From assembly GCA_948146395.1 (NCBI GenBank), contig OX411556.1:29773056-29837055 (forward strand): a DNA stretch of 64,000 nucleotides. The letters run 5' to 3'. Source of the stretch: Fragum whitleyi (lineage: Eukaryota > Mollusca > Bivalvia > Cardiida > Cardiidae). Positions 23,127-34,376 of this stretch are shown piece by piece; position 1 is the stretch's first letter; the number at the start of each line of letters is the position of its first letter. The notes beneath the pieces were generated by a model, which saw nothing but the letters and a program-made list of their open reading frames with translations, searched no databases and was not told where the DNA came from. A program made the position numbers and the translations under genes.

Positions 23127-23334
23127 ATACCCTTCCCATCAGACATAGTTTCATCGTCAGTCATCATACAGGACATCCAAGATGTGTTCATGAACTCTTT
23201 GTTATAATTCTCTTGTAGAGTGAAGAAATTCTTATAAATGCCATAATGTTTATAAATCTTTGTCATGCTGAACCCGCAATATTTCTGCTTTAGCGGAAGG
23301 TTCAGGCAAAGATCAAAGATGATCTTAGTCCATT

Positions 23335-23465
23335 CAACCTGCCCTGCGTTCAGGATCACAAAATGATGCAAACAGTTTTCCAATTATACCCCGTGTGAAT
23401 GTGCAAAGCAGGATATAATTAGAAAACTGTTTGCACCATTTTGTGGTCCTGAAGGCAGGGCTGGT
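23335..23465. mobile_element. Fold-back element (CCCTGCNTTCAGGA family)
   Basis: 'gccctgcgttcaggatcaca..gcaaacagttttccaattata' pairs with 'tataattagaaaactgtttgc..tgtggtcctgaaggcagggc'. It is about 130 bp, in or just past the SMARCD 3' UTR. Confidence 0.88.
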
Positions 23466-23995
23466 CACTCTTTAAACTTGTAGGCCCAAATGCATACCAA
23501 AATTTTAGTGCTAATCTTTGGGTCAACTATATGAATATAATGATTAACCCTGTTGTTCGCACTTAACTTTTGTTATGCAGTTGGGCCAAAAAGTTTAAAA
23601 ATTATATTTTTAGAAATAGATACTGACTAACAATAAGTGCATTCAGAGCTAACATTTAAATATATATTTTTATTCAGCATGGCAAGAGAGAGTAAGAGAA
23701 AACATTGTGGAAAATGAAGAAACTGTCAAGATGAATTTGGTTTAAAATCTTTGAACAATTGTCTGATGTATACGAAATCAGTAATTCATCCCCAAATTCA
23801 ATGTCAGTAGGATATTATCTGCCCTTAGTTGAGGACAACAAAAATGGTGCAAACTCATTAATTATTATATCCCACTAAGCAGGCAAGTTCATGAGAAAAG
23901 TCGGTTTTTGTTTGCAAACAGTTCTAAAATCTTTTTGGTGCTTTATGAATTCTGATCGAGAAAAGTTGAATGTTTTTTGTTGTTTTGAAAAAAGA

Positions 23996-24001
23996 AATAA
24001 A
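23996..24001 (+). promoter_or_regulatory. Candidate SMARCD polyadenylation signal
   Basis: AATAAA about 870 bp after the stop codon. A second AATAAA lies at 24159-24164. Which is used cannot be told from sequence. Confidence 0.35.
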
Positions 24002-24217
24002 CACCTTTTGAAAAGTTCTGAAAAAAATAAGTAATGAAACCATAATAATCATTAATGTGTTACATTCATCATGTGTACATAATTATATTTTGTCAACAAT
24101 GAATTACCTCACACCTACGAAGTAGAGGGTTTATTGGTTTCATTGTTGATGCCTTTGCAATAAAATGGCATATTCCTTTATTGTTGTATGTCTGTCCTGT
24201 CTTCAAAACTTAAAAAA

Positions 24218-24376
24218 CAAGAGCTGTCACTGTAAGATGACAATGCCCCCGACACCGCTTTGATTTAGAAGTTATGGCCAATGTTAAAGTTTTTGGACGG
24301 AATGACGGACGGACGGACGGACAGACGGACGGACGGACAAGTCAAATTTATGATGCCTCCCTATCGGGGGCATAAA
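24218..24376 (-). repeat. Family E element, inverted copy
   Basis: It reads AACAAGAGCTGTCACTGTAA through 'gttatggccaatgttaaagt', a GGAC/GGACAGAC tract at about 24296-24340, to 'gggggcataaa'. This is the reverse of 3822-4009. The 3' end CTCTTGTT is preserved. Confidence 0.85.
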
Positions 24377-24399
24377 AAAACAAAAAAAAACAATGCTGA

Positions 24400-24990
24400 C
24401 ATGTAAATGATGCTTACTTTGTCATTTGGTGACCAAAATGGTGTATTTACAGCTTGAATAAAGCTGTAGATTTATCATTTTGATCCCCTACCAATGATAA
24501 GTTCATAAAGATTGGTCTGGTCAGAAGTTATCTGCACAAAATTAAGGTCTTCTAACCAAGTCATATAACAAAATTATAATCTTCTATTATGGACAAAATC
24601 GAATAACCTAGCCCAAGCTTTGTTAAATGAGTATTGTAAATTACACATGTATTTTTATGGTGAATTAATCTTTTTTTGTGTATCGCTCAATTTCTTTCAG
24701 TGTCCCTACAGTTGATGATTTAACCCTTAACTACTTTTGGGGACTATTTTTTGGTTGCATACGAAACGGAAAAGTGGGTTTAACTTGAAATGAAACCATC
24801 TTATTAGGTAGAAAATATTGTCAAAAAAGTACAAATTGCTTTTTAGTGTCAATTTCTTCTTTTTCTGCAAGATTTTCTCAAGTATGAATTGACAAGGATG
24901 TAAAATAAAATAAATTTGCAGAAAAGAATCAATACAAGTTTGACCGTACATCTTTTCTATACATGAAGATTTGCTACACTGTAGAAATAA
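24400..24990. other. No gene or clear repeat seen
   Basis: AT-rich intergenic sequence after the SMARCD 3' end. I could not support any feature in it. Confidence 0.4.
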
Positions 24991-24999
24991 ATGGGAGGG

Positions 25000-25098
25000 G
25001 TTCTGTGAGGCACACTTTGATGGCTCAGCATGAAATAGTTGTAACTGCCCATATGTTCATAGGCAGTTACAACTGTTTCTCACTGAGCCATCAATTAT
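25000..25098. mobile_element. Fold-back element (GGCAGTTACAACT stem)
   Basis: 'ttgatggctcag' pairs with 'ctgagccatcaa', and 'agttgtaactgcc' with 'ggcagttacaact'. A fragment at about 27228-27268 ('gggcagttacaag..gctgagcca') is related. Confidence 0.8.
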
Positions 25099-25497
25099 GG
25101 TAGCAAACTTGTGATCCAAGAGAAATCAAAGGTTGTGGGTTTAAATCCTGCCTTCACTACTAGTCATATGGATATGCCCATGGTTTGCACAGGTCTTGAA
25201 AAACCCTTGAATTTGATCCTAGCCTTATGAAACCCTTGAAAACTGACCTGAGCCTTATAAAACCCTTAAAAACAACCTTAAAGCCTTACAAAACCCTTGA
25301 ATTTTAATTTTCATCATGTTTTATTTGAGACCAGGTCAACTATGTTTAAAAATAAGGGTATAATTGCTATTCGCCAATTGGAACGTCAATCTAAACAAAG
25401 GGAAAGGTTTCCAGCCTTTTTAAAATGCTTGGAGCGAAAGTACTTCAGTTTAATCACTACATATTTGCGGATGAAATAAATATAATAAAGAAATAAT

Positions 25498-26674
25498 TTT
25501 TAGCTCGACTATTCGAAGAATAGGGGGGCTATTCCAGTCACCCGGGCGTCGGCGTCGGCGTCAGCGTCATGCTTTGGTTAAGTTTTTACGTGCAAGTGTT
25601 TAAAATCTCTGTTTCTATTAAAGCTATTGCTTTGAAACTTTGCACATGCTTCTGTGACCATGATATCAGCATCTAGACAAATATTCATTACTCTGATATT
25701 GAATTTAGTGGAATTTTAACCCTTTTCGGACTTAGAAATCTTGGTTAAGTTTTTACGTGCAAATGTTGTTTATCTGTGATATTTCTGTTTCTATTAAAGC
25801 TATTGCTTTGCAACTTTACACATGCTTCTGTGACTATAATATCAGCCTCTGGACAAAGATTCATTACTCTGATATTGAATTAAATGGAATTTTAACCCTT
25901 TTCGGACTTAGAAAATCTTGGTTAAGTTTTTACGTGCAAATGTTGTATTTCTGTAATATCTCTATTTCTACTAAAGCTATTGCTTGGAAACTTTGCACAT
26001 GCTTCTGTGACCATAATATCAGCCTCTAGACAAAGATTCAATACTCTCATTTTGAATTAAGTGGAATTTTAACCCTTTTCGGACTTAGAAATCTTGGTTA
26101 AGTTTTTACGTGCAAATGTTGTACAGCAGTTATAGCTCTATTTCTACATAGGCTTTTGCTTTGAAACTCTACACATGCTTCTGTTACCATGATATCACCC
26201 TCTTGACAAAGATTTATTACTCTGATATTGAATTTAGTGGAATTTTAACCTTTTTCAGACTCAGAAATTCTTGGTTAAGTTTTTACGTGCAAATGTACAT
26301 CAGTTATATCTCTAATTCTATTAAAGCTATTGCTTTCAAACTTTGCACATGCTTCAATGTTCATAACAACAGCCTCTTAATAAAGATTCAATTCTCTGGT
26401 ATAGAATTTAGTGGATTTTTAACCCTTTACGGACTTAGAAAATCTTGGTTAAGTTTTTACGTGCAAATGTTTTATGTTAGTTGTATATCTGTTCCTACTA
26501 AAGCTATTGCTTTGAAACTCTGCACATGCTTCTGTGACCATAATATCAGCCTCTAGACAAAGATTCTTTTCTCTTGACTTTCATTTTATTGAATTTCCAA
26601 TGTCGATATTGATTTGCTGTTACTATCCAGCACTAGGAATAGTCGAGCTTCGCTGTCCTCCGACAGCTCTTGTT
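25498..26674 (+). mobile_element. Family G minisatellite element, copy 1
   Basis: The head TTTTAGCTCGACTATTCGAA pairs with 'gaagaataggggggct', followed by a GGCGTCGGCGTC tract in place of the TCCG tract. Six units of about 168-177 bp start at 25573, 25741, 25918, 26094, 26271 and 26445, keyed on 'ttggttaagtttttacgtgc'. The 3' end is GACAGCTCTTGTT. Two long open frames (25757-26029, 26161-26556) run through the units because several lack stops; I regard them as non-genic. Confidence 0.9.
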
Positions 26675-26908
26675 CTTTCTGTATTTAAAAATGATTATAA
26701 AATGTGTGATTAGATCGCATGTAAACATATTAGGAATATTTCCAAATCGCTGATTTTCCGCGATGGTCGTAACAAATGATGGCGTTTTATACCTGTCAAA
26801 AACATTGACTTAGATTGAAGCATGTAAATAGCCCTTAATTTTGAAGTTTGAGTCCTTGACAAACCCTTGAATTTTGCCATCAAAATTCTGTATGAATCAT
26901 GATGCCCT

Positions 26909-27089
26909 TTCATAGCGCAGTTGGTAGCGCGTTGGACTGTCAATTTAGAGGTCCTGGTTTCGATCCCAAACAATGACACCCATTCTTTCTGACAATTTGT
27001 CTCCCACCAATAGGAATACATTGATAATGGCTCCAACTGCCACATTTTAACTGAAAAAAATGTTGAAAGTGGCATAAAGCCCCATTCAA
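26909..27089 (+). mobile_element. tRNA-derived SINE
   Basis: The head CATAGCGCAGTTGGTAGCGC, B box GGTCCTGGTTTCGATCCC, body 'caatttgtctcccaccaata' and tail 'gttgaaagtggcataaagcc..attcaatcaaac' are present; part of the body is deleted. Confidence 0.88.
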
Positions 27090-27489
27090 TCAAACAAAAC
27101 AAAAACTATTACTGGTGATACCAATAATGTAAATAATTCAGGCAGTTAGTGAAAAGCAGTTTTATTTGCCAATTAACATATCATTGATGTTCTGCTAAAA
27201 TGAGGTTTTGGTAGAAAATCGACAATATGGGCAGTTACAAGTGTTTTGTGCTGAGCCAACAAATTATTTTTATACCTGCTAACTTTGTCATGACGAAATT
27301 CAGGGCTCTGAATAAGGTGGAGTGATGCCAATAAAAATCTGTTGTTTTTTGTCAAAGCAAGATGTTTCTGGTACTCATTAGATTTTTGTCATTGGAGATA
27401 ATATCATTGAGTGATCACAACATAGGGTTATAGTGAACAATATTGAAACATTGTTTTGAAAACAAATTCACTCCCATTATCTTGACCTC

Positions 27490-27882
27490 CAGGGCTCGTG
27501 TTTGACCCTTAAACCAGGGTTTTCACTCTTAAAAATATAAAAAAAAATCCCATTTAGACCCCTAAATTTTCCTGTCAAGGGGGTCAAAATGACCCATCGA
27601 TTATTAAGTATTGCATCCTGATGCTTCTACACAATGGATGCATTACAATCCATTGTATCCTTCATATCTTTATAAGAGATTCATATGAAATATGAATCTC
27701 TTATAAAGATATGAAGGAAAGAAAGTAGTCAATCAGAATAACAAAGAAAAAGTTACTTATTATCCACTTACTTTATTGTTTTGACCCCTTCAACAGCAAT
27801 ATTGACCCCTAGAAATTTGTAGTTAAGGGGTCAATTACAATGTACTCCTGAACTTGAAAAGCCTCCACCAGCCCTGACCTCT
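27490..27882. mobile_element. Fold-back element with 29-bp perfect central stem
   Basis: Ends near CCAGGGCTCGTG and CACCAGCCCTGAC. At the centre, 27658-27686 (TCCTTCATATCTTTATAAGA..) is the exact reverse complement of 27690-27718, separated only by GAA. Phrases 'ccctaaattttcctgtcaag' and 'ttgacccctagaaattt' are also partly inverted. No coding content. Confidence 0.8.
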
Positions 27883-28152
27883 GTCAAAATGCTTTTCAAA
27901 ATTTTTTAAGACCCCAAATAAAATAAAATATAAAAGCTTAATCATTGTTTCATTAAATCAGAAATATATATTGATCTGTTGTTGTCATGTTTTGTGTCGT
28001 GTATTTTGTACCTCGAGTCAAGTAAAAAAAGTAGATTCATAAAAGTTGGCTTAGTTGTTTATAACCATCATAGCTTATCAGACTTAACAGGTAATCACCT
28101 GATTCATCTTGTGTTTTCATAATGCTGGATAACAATTCTGCTGTTCAAGACT

Positions 28153-29099
28153 TTTTATACGCCGCCGGAGGCAGACGTATATTGGCGTCATCTTCTCCGT
28201 CTGTCCATCCGTCGGTCCACTTTTCTTGTCAACGCAACTCCTCCTGAGTTTCTGGCTGGATCTTCTTGAAACTTGGTCAATGTTATCACCTCAATTGGTA
28301 GATGTGCATGAAGGAAGGATTTTATGGTTCGTTGATTTTTGCTGGATTTATGCCCCTTAAAAACTTAGTCTCTGGGGCTTATTGCCTCAGTTTTTTCTTG
28401 TCAACGCAACTCCTCCTAAGTTTCTGGCTGGATCTTCTTGAAACTTGGTCGATCTTATCACCTCAATTGGTAGATGTGCATGAAGGAAGGATTTTATGGT
28501 TCATTGATTTTTGCCTGAGTTATGCCCCTTAAAACCTTAGTCCCTGGGGCTTATTGCCCCCTTAAAATTTAGTCTCTGGGGCTTATTGAAATTGCAGCCT
28601 TGTGAATGCAACTCTTCCTAAGTTTCTGGCTGGATCTAAATGAAACTTGGTGGATGTTATAACTGAAATTGGTAGATGAGCATGAAGTAAGGATTTTATG
28701 GTTCATTAATTTTACCCTTAATTATGCCCCCTTGAAACTAAGTATCTGGGGCTTATTGAAATTGCAGCCTTTTGAATGCAACTTCTCCTTACTTTTTGTC
28801 TTTATTTAAATGAAACTTGGTCAATGTCATCACCATAATTTGTAGATGTACATGGATCAAGGATTTTATGGCTCATTTATTTCCCTGAAATATGCCCCCT
28901 TAAAACTTAGTGTCTGGGGCTTATTGAAATTGCAGCCTTGTGAAGGCAACTCCTCCTAACTTTTTGTCTTGATTTAAATGAAACTTGGTCATTTTGAATT
29001 TGGTTCTGTCAAAATAAGTAAGGTCTACAATTATTTTCGTGAAACAGCAGCAAAGTGGCGGCGTATTTTGTGACTATGGTAGTCTTGTTGATGTAGTTC
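28153..29099 (+). mobile_element. Family F minisatellite element, copy 1
   Basis: The head TTTTATACGCCGCCGGAGGC pairs with 'gcagacgtata'. It is followed by 'ccgtctgtccatccgtcggt' and about five units of roughly 160-180 bp ('aactcctcctaagtttctgg', 'cttggtcgat', 'cctcaattggtagatg', 'ctggggcttattg'). It ends AAGTGGCGGCGTATTTTGTG..AGTCTTGTT. A second copy lies at 39654-40734. Confidence 0.88.
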
Positions 29100-29337
29100 A
29101 AGCTTTGGCAGACAGAACAGACTAAGATCAGACTGCATCCATGTGCAGTCTGATCCTTGCCTACACTGCCTGCTTTTGACTTGATTATTTTTGGCATACC
29201 TGAAACAAGAAATCTTCCAGATACATGTATTTGCAATTTGTTACAGACAAAATTTAAATTGAGCAGGATAAAGGTTAAAAAAATTAGTTCATAGTGATAT
29301 GTGACCCGTTACGCGAAAAGGGCCAGACTGCGCGAAT

Positions 29338-29771
29338 AATTTTTAGCTCCACTATTTGTAGAATAGGGGGGCTATTCTGGGCGTCGGCGTTGGCGTAATG
29401 CTTTGGTTAAGTTTTTACGTGCAAGTATTAAAAAATCTCTGTTTCTACGAAAGCTATTGCTTTGAAACTTTGTACATGCTTCTGTGACCATATTATCAGC
29501 ATCTAGACAGAGATTCATCTCTCTGATATTGAAATTTGTGGAATTTTAACCCTTTTCGGACTAAGAAAGTCCTACTTAAGTTCTAATATGCAAGTGTTGT
29601 ATATCAGTTATAATTCTATTTCTTCATAAGGTAATACTTGGAAAGTTTGCACATGCTTCCCTGACCATAATATCACCATCTAAACAAAGATTCTTTTCTC
29701 TTGACTTTCATTTTATGGAATTTTCCAATGTCGATATTGTTTTGCTGTTACTATCCAGCACATGGAATAGT
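29338..29771 (+). mobile_element. Family G element, copy 2 (short)
   Basis: Head TTTTAGCTCCACTATTTGTA, a short GGCGTCGGCGTTGGCG tract, two and a half family G core units and a truncated end at the 'ggaatagtc' that would precede GAGCTTCGCTG in copy 1. Confidence 0.85.
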
Positions 29772-29868
29772 CTTAATTCTTTCGAAAAAGGTTATTTCTC
29801 AATGAAACCTGAATTGTCCAGCTGGAACAAAACATCAAAATATTGTCATCACCTAGGCATCGCAGCAT

Positions 29869-30262
29869 TTGACACTAACTTCAGAGAAAAAGGAGTCAAA
29901 CAGAATCCCAACTCATCAAATGAAGAAGTCCAAACATAAAATTAGGGAGGCCAAATTTTTCATATTTTGGGGAGAAAAAAGTGTAAAAGAAGAAATTGCT
30001 TGTAACAATAATTCCACAAGAATTATAGGATAGTTTTCTTTCAAAATAGTTGGTAGATACAACCAAATGTTATATGCAACAACTTTTGTATAAAAAGGAC
30101 TGAGACTTTGATAAATAAAGTTTATGGGTAGAAACTTTGGACATTTCTCAGATAATTTGTTTGGGGAAATTTTCTATAACCAAGTAGTCCATTGGACTTC
30201 TAACTTGCAAAGTAAAGGAGTCCAGTCCATGAAATTAGGAGGCTTGGACTCCCCTTAGTGTC
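29869..30262. mobile_element. Fold-back element (TTNGACACTAA..GGAGTCC family)
   Basis: Left 'ttgacactaacttcagagaa..ggagtc'; right 'ggactccccttagtgtcgaa'. Interior 'aattaggaggcttggactcc' and 'gtccattggactcctaact'-like phrases recur at 34928-35312, where the termini are clearer. Remnants are at about 13600-13690, 14250-14290 and 37990-38030. Confidence 0.75.
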
Positions 30263-30603
30263 GAACCCTGCATTGGTGGTGTTGATAAACTTTAATCTCT
30301 ATTGTTAATGAACTATGAAGATATCTACTTGAAATTTAGCATGCGTGTTCACCATCACAAGAGCTGTCTAGCCTATGAAGTTTTTAACTCTAGAGGCATT
30401 TATGGCCCCACATCAATAGATAAAGGGTATATTGTTATACTGGTGTCCCTCTTCTAAAAGCTTGAACATTTACTTATAACTTCAACAATATTCCAGAGAC
30501 AATGCTAAATGGTTTATTTCTCTAAACAAAACACATTCAAGGTCAAGGTCGTGTGTTTCATCAAAGCCAAACTTATGAAATATCACCATTAGACTATTTG
30601 GTT

Positions 30604-31057
30604 ATTATAACCCCTCTTGTTCAAAGTAGAGATGTGCATATTTGTTTTACCATGTCTGTCCATCTGTCTGTTTGTCCATCAGTAGATTTTTTTCTGTAGA
30701 TTTTTTGTTTCCAGACTCTAACTAGAGAATTAATTGACCTAGAATCACAAATCTTTATAAGTTGTCTTTCATGACCCAAGGAGGTGCCCTTTAGTTTTTG
30801 GGTCACAAAGTTCAATGTCTAGATGCTAAAGACCCTTGGAAGTGGCCATTGGGCTTCCTTTACAAATTGTCTCTATTCTCTCATTTCAAAGTCAGCTGAT
30901 TTATGACATTGAAATTAATTGTTGCACAGTAAACAAGGATCACTGTCTAAATTCTTTGGTTACACATGTTTGGTTTGATGTATCCATTTTGTTTCATACA
31001 CATATTGCTTTGGTAGCACTTCTACAGACAAAATGATGGTGGGGGGTATTAACCATT
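30604..31057 (+). repeat. Family D-like element, diverged
   Basis: The head 'aacccctcttgttcaaagta' with 'catgtctgtccatctgtctg' is followed by core 'ccagactctaactagagaat' and 'tgacctagaatcacaaatct', ending 'gatggtggggggtattaacc'. It matches the family D copy at 38068-38605. A second D-like copy follows at once. Confidence 0.7.
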
Positions 31058-31059
31058 CT

Positions 31060-31450
31060 CGTTATAGCCCCCACCTATGAAGTAGAGTAGAGATAAAGAT
31101 CACCCCTTCTGTCAGTCTATCCGTCAGTCTATCCATCTGCCTGTTCGTTCTTGTCTGTCTTTAGAATTTATCTTTTCCAGACTCTAACTCAAGAACAAAG
31201 TGACCTAGAATCATGAAACTTTATACAATTGTTGCTTATGATCCAAAGAAGTGACCTTTTGTTTTGGGGTCAATGTCACAAGCAAACTCTGTCCAAAACC
31301 CTTTTCCCAAACTGGGACAAAGCACAAGTTAGTTTTAGACAGATCTACTTTTTTTTGGACAAGTTCAAATTTGCCATATGGTGATGTGATAAAAGAACAA
31401 TTTTTCTACATTAAGCTATTTTATCTTATAGTAATGCAAGTACAGGGATA
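31060..31450 (+). repeat. Family D-like element, truncated
   Basis: The head 'tagcccccacctatgaagta' is followed by 'cccttctgtcagtctatccg', the core 'cagactctaactcaagaaca' and 'gtgacctagaatcatgaaac'. The 3' end is not recognisable. It is joined directly to the preceding D-like copy. Confidence 0.65.
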
Positions 31451-31756
31451 GGAACTTTAGTCTATAACAGAAATATTATTAAGCAAGCCTTTGGAAGCTT
31501 CATACCTTTTTCATTTTAGACAAGGTGAAAATTAGTTTAAGATTATATTGTCTTCAAGCATCCTCAGTAACCCAGTGTTGACCCTTTCCGTAAACTACCT
31601 TTATTGACCCTGAGACATTGTACTGATGTTTTCTCGTTTTCATGAATACATTACACTATATCACTTATGATTAATTGACCTAATCCAGATAATATTTGAA
31701 CAATCCTTGTACTAAACCATTTCAGAAGAACAACCCTCCTATTGAACCATTTCAGA

Positions 31757-32224
31757 ACAAGATGTGTTTGTGAAACACGAATGCCCCCGACACGGCATTT
31801 TTTTTCAAAGTTTGACCTTGACAGATGACCTTGACCTTGTCACATGACCTTGACTTTGGTACCAGTGGATGCGGATCATTGAGATCTATCATCATGCCAA
31901 ATATTAGCTTTGTATCTTGAATAGGCTTGAAGATATTGGCAAGGTTAAGTTTTCGGGTTAAGTTTTTTCAAAGTTTGACATTGACAGATGACCTTGACCT
32001 TGTCACATGACCTTGACTTTGGTACCAGCGGATGCGGATCATTGAGATCTATCATCATGCCAAATATTAGCTTTTATCTTGAATAGGCTTGAAGATATTG
32101 GCAAGGTTAAGTTTTCGGGTTAAGTTTTCGGACAGACGGACGGACGGACAGACGGACGGACGGACAGACAGACGGACATGAGTAAAACAATATGCCCCCA
32201 ATCTCTCAATACGGGGCATAAAAA
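31757..32224 (-). mobile_element. Family C element, inverted copy
   Basis: Plus-strand reading: AACAAGATGTGTTTGTGAAAC, 'gaatgcccccgacac', two 170-bp core units ('ttgatagatctcaatgatcc' inverted), a GGAC/GACAGACGGAC tract at about 32130-32175 and the head 'tatgcccccaatctctcaat..ggggcataaaa'. Inverse of 40892-41366, with which it shares the two-unit core. Confidence 0.92.
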
Positions 32225-32239
32225 TCTAGTCAATCTGTT

Positions 32240-32620
32240 ATCTTCTACCAGTCTTCGATGTATTTGATAACTTTGTCACATGTCCAAATCAAAATGACAA
32301 ATATCCTAAAGCCTTGCTATATGACATGGATTTTAACCCCTGGAATTTCCATATCATTTTTAGCATCAGAAACAATTGATTTGATCTTTTTTGGGCAGAA
32401 TAGCATAATGCCATGGTCATTTTGATTGGCTAATCAAGGACAGTATATAATTATTATGAATGTTCATAGGGTTAAAGAATGGAGAGTTATGTAATGCTTT
32501 AAACCTAGGCTCTGAGGATGGTCTTAAAGAATATCAAGTGACATGCTTATTTTCAGGCAGACTTACAGAAACAACAGTTTTGTGCTTTCAAAGCATTTAT
32601 CTAAAATCTAGAACAAAAGA
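32240..32620. other. No gene or clear repeat seen
   Basis: AT-rich sequence between the family C element and the fold-back element downstream of HSPBAP1. Nothing recognised. Confidence 0.4.
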
Positions 32621-32625
32621 AATTT

Positions 32626-32854
32626 GAGCTAGTGTGTAACATTTCCAACGATTTCAAATGTGCAAAGTGTTCAGAATCCGATCGGTCTATGCAGGAACAC
32701 AGTCTGATCGGTCTTAACTATGAGCTCAATAGATGGCTACAGACCTAAAATCGCTATTCACATTTCAAAATTAATTTTAATGCACTATGTGAGTGTCCAG
32801 GCTACTAAACAACTTTCCATCACACACATTGTATGAAATGTCACGCACATGCTC
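32626..32854. mobile_element. Fold-back element (GAGCCTGTGC family), copy d
   Basis: Termini 'gagctagtgtgtaacatttc' and 'gaaatgtcacgcacatgctc'. It lies about 90 bp beyond the HSPBAP1 stop codon, so it is probably in that gene's 3' UTR. Confidence 0.8.
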
Positions 32855-32946
32855 ATATCTAAGTTATCATGTGTTGAATGGTGTCACTAAAAAGTGAACC
32901 TACAAAGGTGTGGTTATTTGCAATGGCAGCTATTTAAAAATGCATA

Positions 32947-34365
32947 TCAAGTTATTTCACTGACTATGTTCTCCGACATTTTTGCAATAATGCTTGGTTC
33001 AAAAACGGCTTTTAATACCTTATTACAGAATGATTCAGTCACTGTTTCCCCCTCCTGATTCCAAAAATTGACTTGTTCCTTACTATTTGAATCTTGTTGA
33101 GATTCTGGTGATTTATTTTCAGTATTATATGGCTCTATGTTAAACAATATCAAGTATTCATCCAGCACATATTTTCGAATTTCATATACTTCAACAGATG
33201 TGCACCCATAATTCAATGAATTAGTATCAGAACTGTCTTCTGAGAGCTTCATTTTCTTCCTGCCTGGTGACTCAGAATAATTTAATGCTGAGACAAGAGA
33301 CTCGGCTGAGGTAGAAGGATGAAAGCTACGCAGTTTCTTGACTTTAAAGTCTTTGAACTTATGACTAAACTTTGTTAGATTGTCTACACTCCTTTGCCTT
33401 TCTATGGCAATTCCAGAATTAAGTTCACTATCTAAACACCTCCTAGGTCTAACTTTTTCATAATTTTCTCTATAACCTTTCACAGCAACTTCAATGTACT
33501 TTAAGCATTTTTCAGGCGATTCCAGTTCCTCATTTGGATTAACAATTTTGTCCATATCCCTGTCCTGAAGTGAGGACACAACTGATGTCATTAAGAACTT
33601 TGTAACAGCTTCACTGATATGTGAACATTTGTCCTCTTCCATTGGTAGCCAAGTATTGACACTGATTGAAGATTCAGTACACTGCACAAAATGCCACCAA
33701 TGTCTTGGCACATACAGTGCATCACCTTGATGAAGGTCAACGATGTATGGAGTTACTTCTTTGAATTTCTTGTGTGTATGAAAGTTTGGTTTGAGAATGT
33801 TAACCTCACAGAATATGCTTGATTCTTCATACGGTATCCTGGTTGGATACATACATTCTGTCTGACTTGGTGGGAAGAGTATCCATCTTTTACTGCCATA
33901 AATCTGGGTCACCAGATTAAAGCCGTAGGTATCCTGATGACAGGGGGTGTAGGCACCTGTACTACCAATCCAAATTGAACTTTCAGCACCATTCCTATCA
34001 GGAAATCCAAAACTTCCCCAACTCACCTCTTGCAATAGTTCAGGACATTCAACAAACATATCTTTCATATGTTTGTAGTCAACATACACTGAGTATTTAT
34101 CACGAGGCAAGCTTTTCAAAGGGTTGCCTTTCTCACAACATCCATCCAACCAGTCACAATACTGTTTAAGACTACACATCATATGAAGACATTCTGTTTC
34201 AGGGACAATTTTATCATAACCTCTCTCAAGAATTTTACACCTGAATTTCTTGTCTTTAAGAATACTTGCCATATGTTGGGGTGTCCATTTTAAAGCTGGC
34301 CAATCTTGTACAGCACCTGTAATTAGTAGTGGTGATTGTACCGATTGGAATGGAAAGTCACCCAT
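32947..34365 (-). CDS. HSPBAP1: HSPBAP1-like JmjC-domain protein
   Basis: 472 aa, one coding exon. It matches HSP27-associated protein 1 (PASS1), a JmjC protein of the FIH-like group. Conserved segments: FPFQSVQSPLLITGAVQDWP, WGSFGFPDRNGAESSIWIGS, PCHQDTYGFNLVTQIYGSKR, YPTRIPYEESSIF, VPRHWWHFVQ. The iron triad is visible as H143, D145 and H225 (WWH), and K159 fits the 2-oxoglutarate contact lysine; activity is inferred and human HSPBAP1 has no firmly known substrate. The C-terminal 230 residues are polar and low in similarity, ending in a short conserved-looking helix (KAVFEPSIIAKMSENI). Just upstream of the ATG, TTTTCAG at 34377-34383 is an acceptor (exon from 34376), so the ATG lies 11 bases into its exon. 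Human HSPBAP1 has a longer N-terminus, so an extra coding exon cannot be excluded. Confidence 0.95.
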   Translation of the reverse strand: MGDFPFQSVQSPLLITGAVQDWPALKWTPQHMASILKDKKFRCKILERGYDKIVPETECLHMMCSLKQYCDWLDGCCEKGNPLKSLPRDKYSVYVDYKHMKDMFVECPELLQEVSWGSFGFPDRNGAESSIWIGSTGAYTPCHQDTYGFNLVTQIYGSKRWILFPPSQTECMYPTRIPYEESSIFCEVNILKPNFHTHKKFKEVTPYIVDLHQGDALYVPRHWWHFVQCTESSISVNTWLPMEEDKCSHISEAVTKFLMTSVVSSLQDRDMDKIVNPNEELESPEKCLKYIEVAVKGYRENYEKVRPRRCLDSELNSGIAIERQRSVDNLTKFSHKFKDFKVKKLRSFHPSTSAESLVSALNYSESPGRKKMKLSEDSSDTNSLNYGCTSVEVYEIRKYVLDEYLILFNIEPYNTENKSPESQQDSNSKEQVNFWNQEGETVTESFCNKVLKAVFEPSIIAKMSENIVSEIT

Positions 34366-34376
34366 CTTGACAAGAC

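Noticed and set aside
25757..26556. Open frames of 90 and 131 codons in the family G element
   Set aside because: They are translations of 174-177-bp tandem units with lysine/leucine/phenylalanine-rich, self-similar sequence. The element is clearly non-coding by its head, tract and 3' end.
26909..26985. Possible tRNA gene (A and B boxes)
   Set aside because: It has internal promoter boxes but no acceptor-stem pairing, and is followed by the SINE body and tail found in about ten other places, so it is a SINE head. The same holds for 14628-14706, 15868, 37664, 39026 and 54037.
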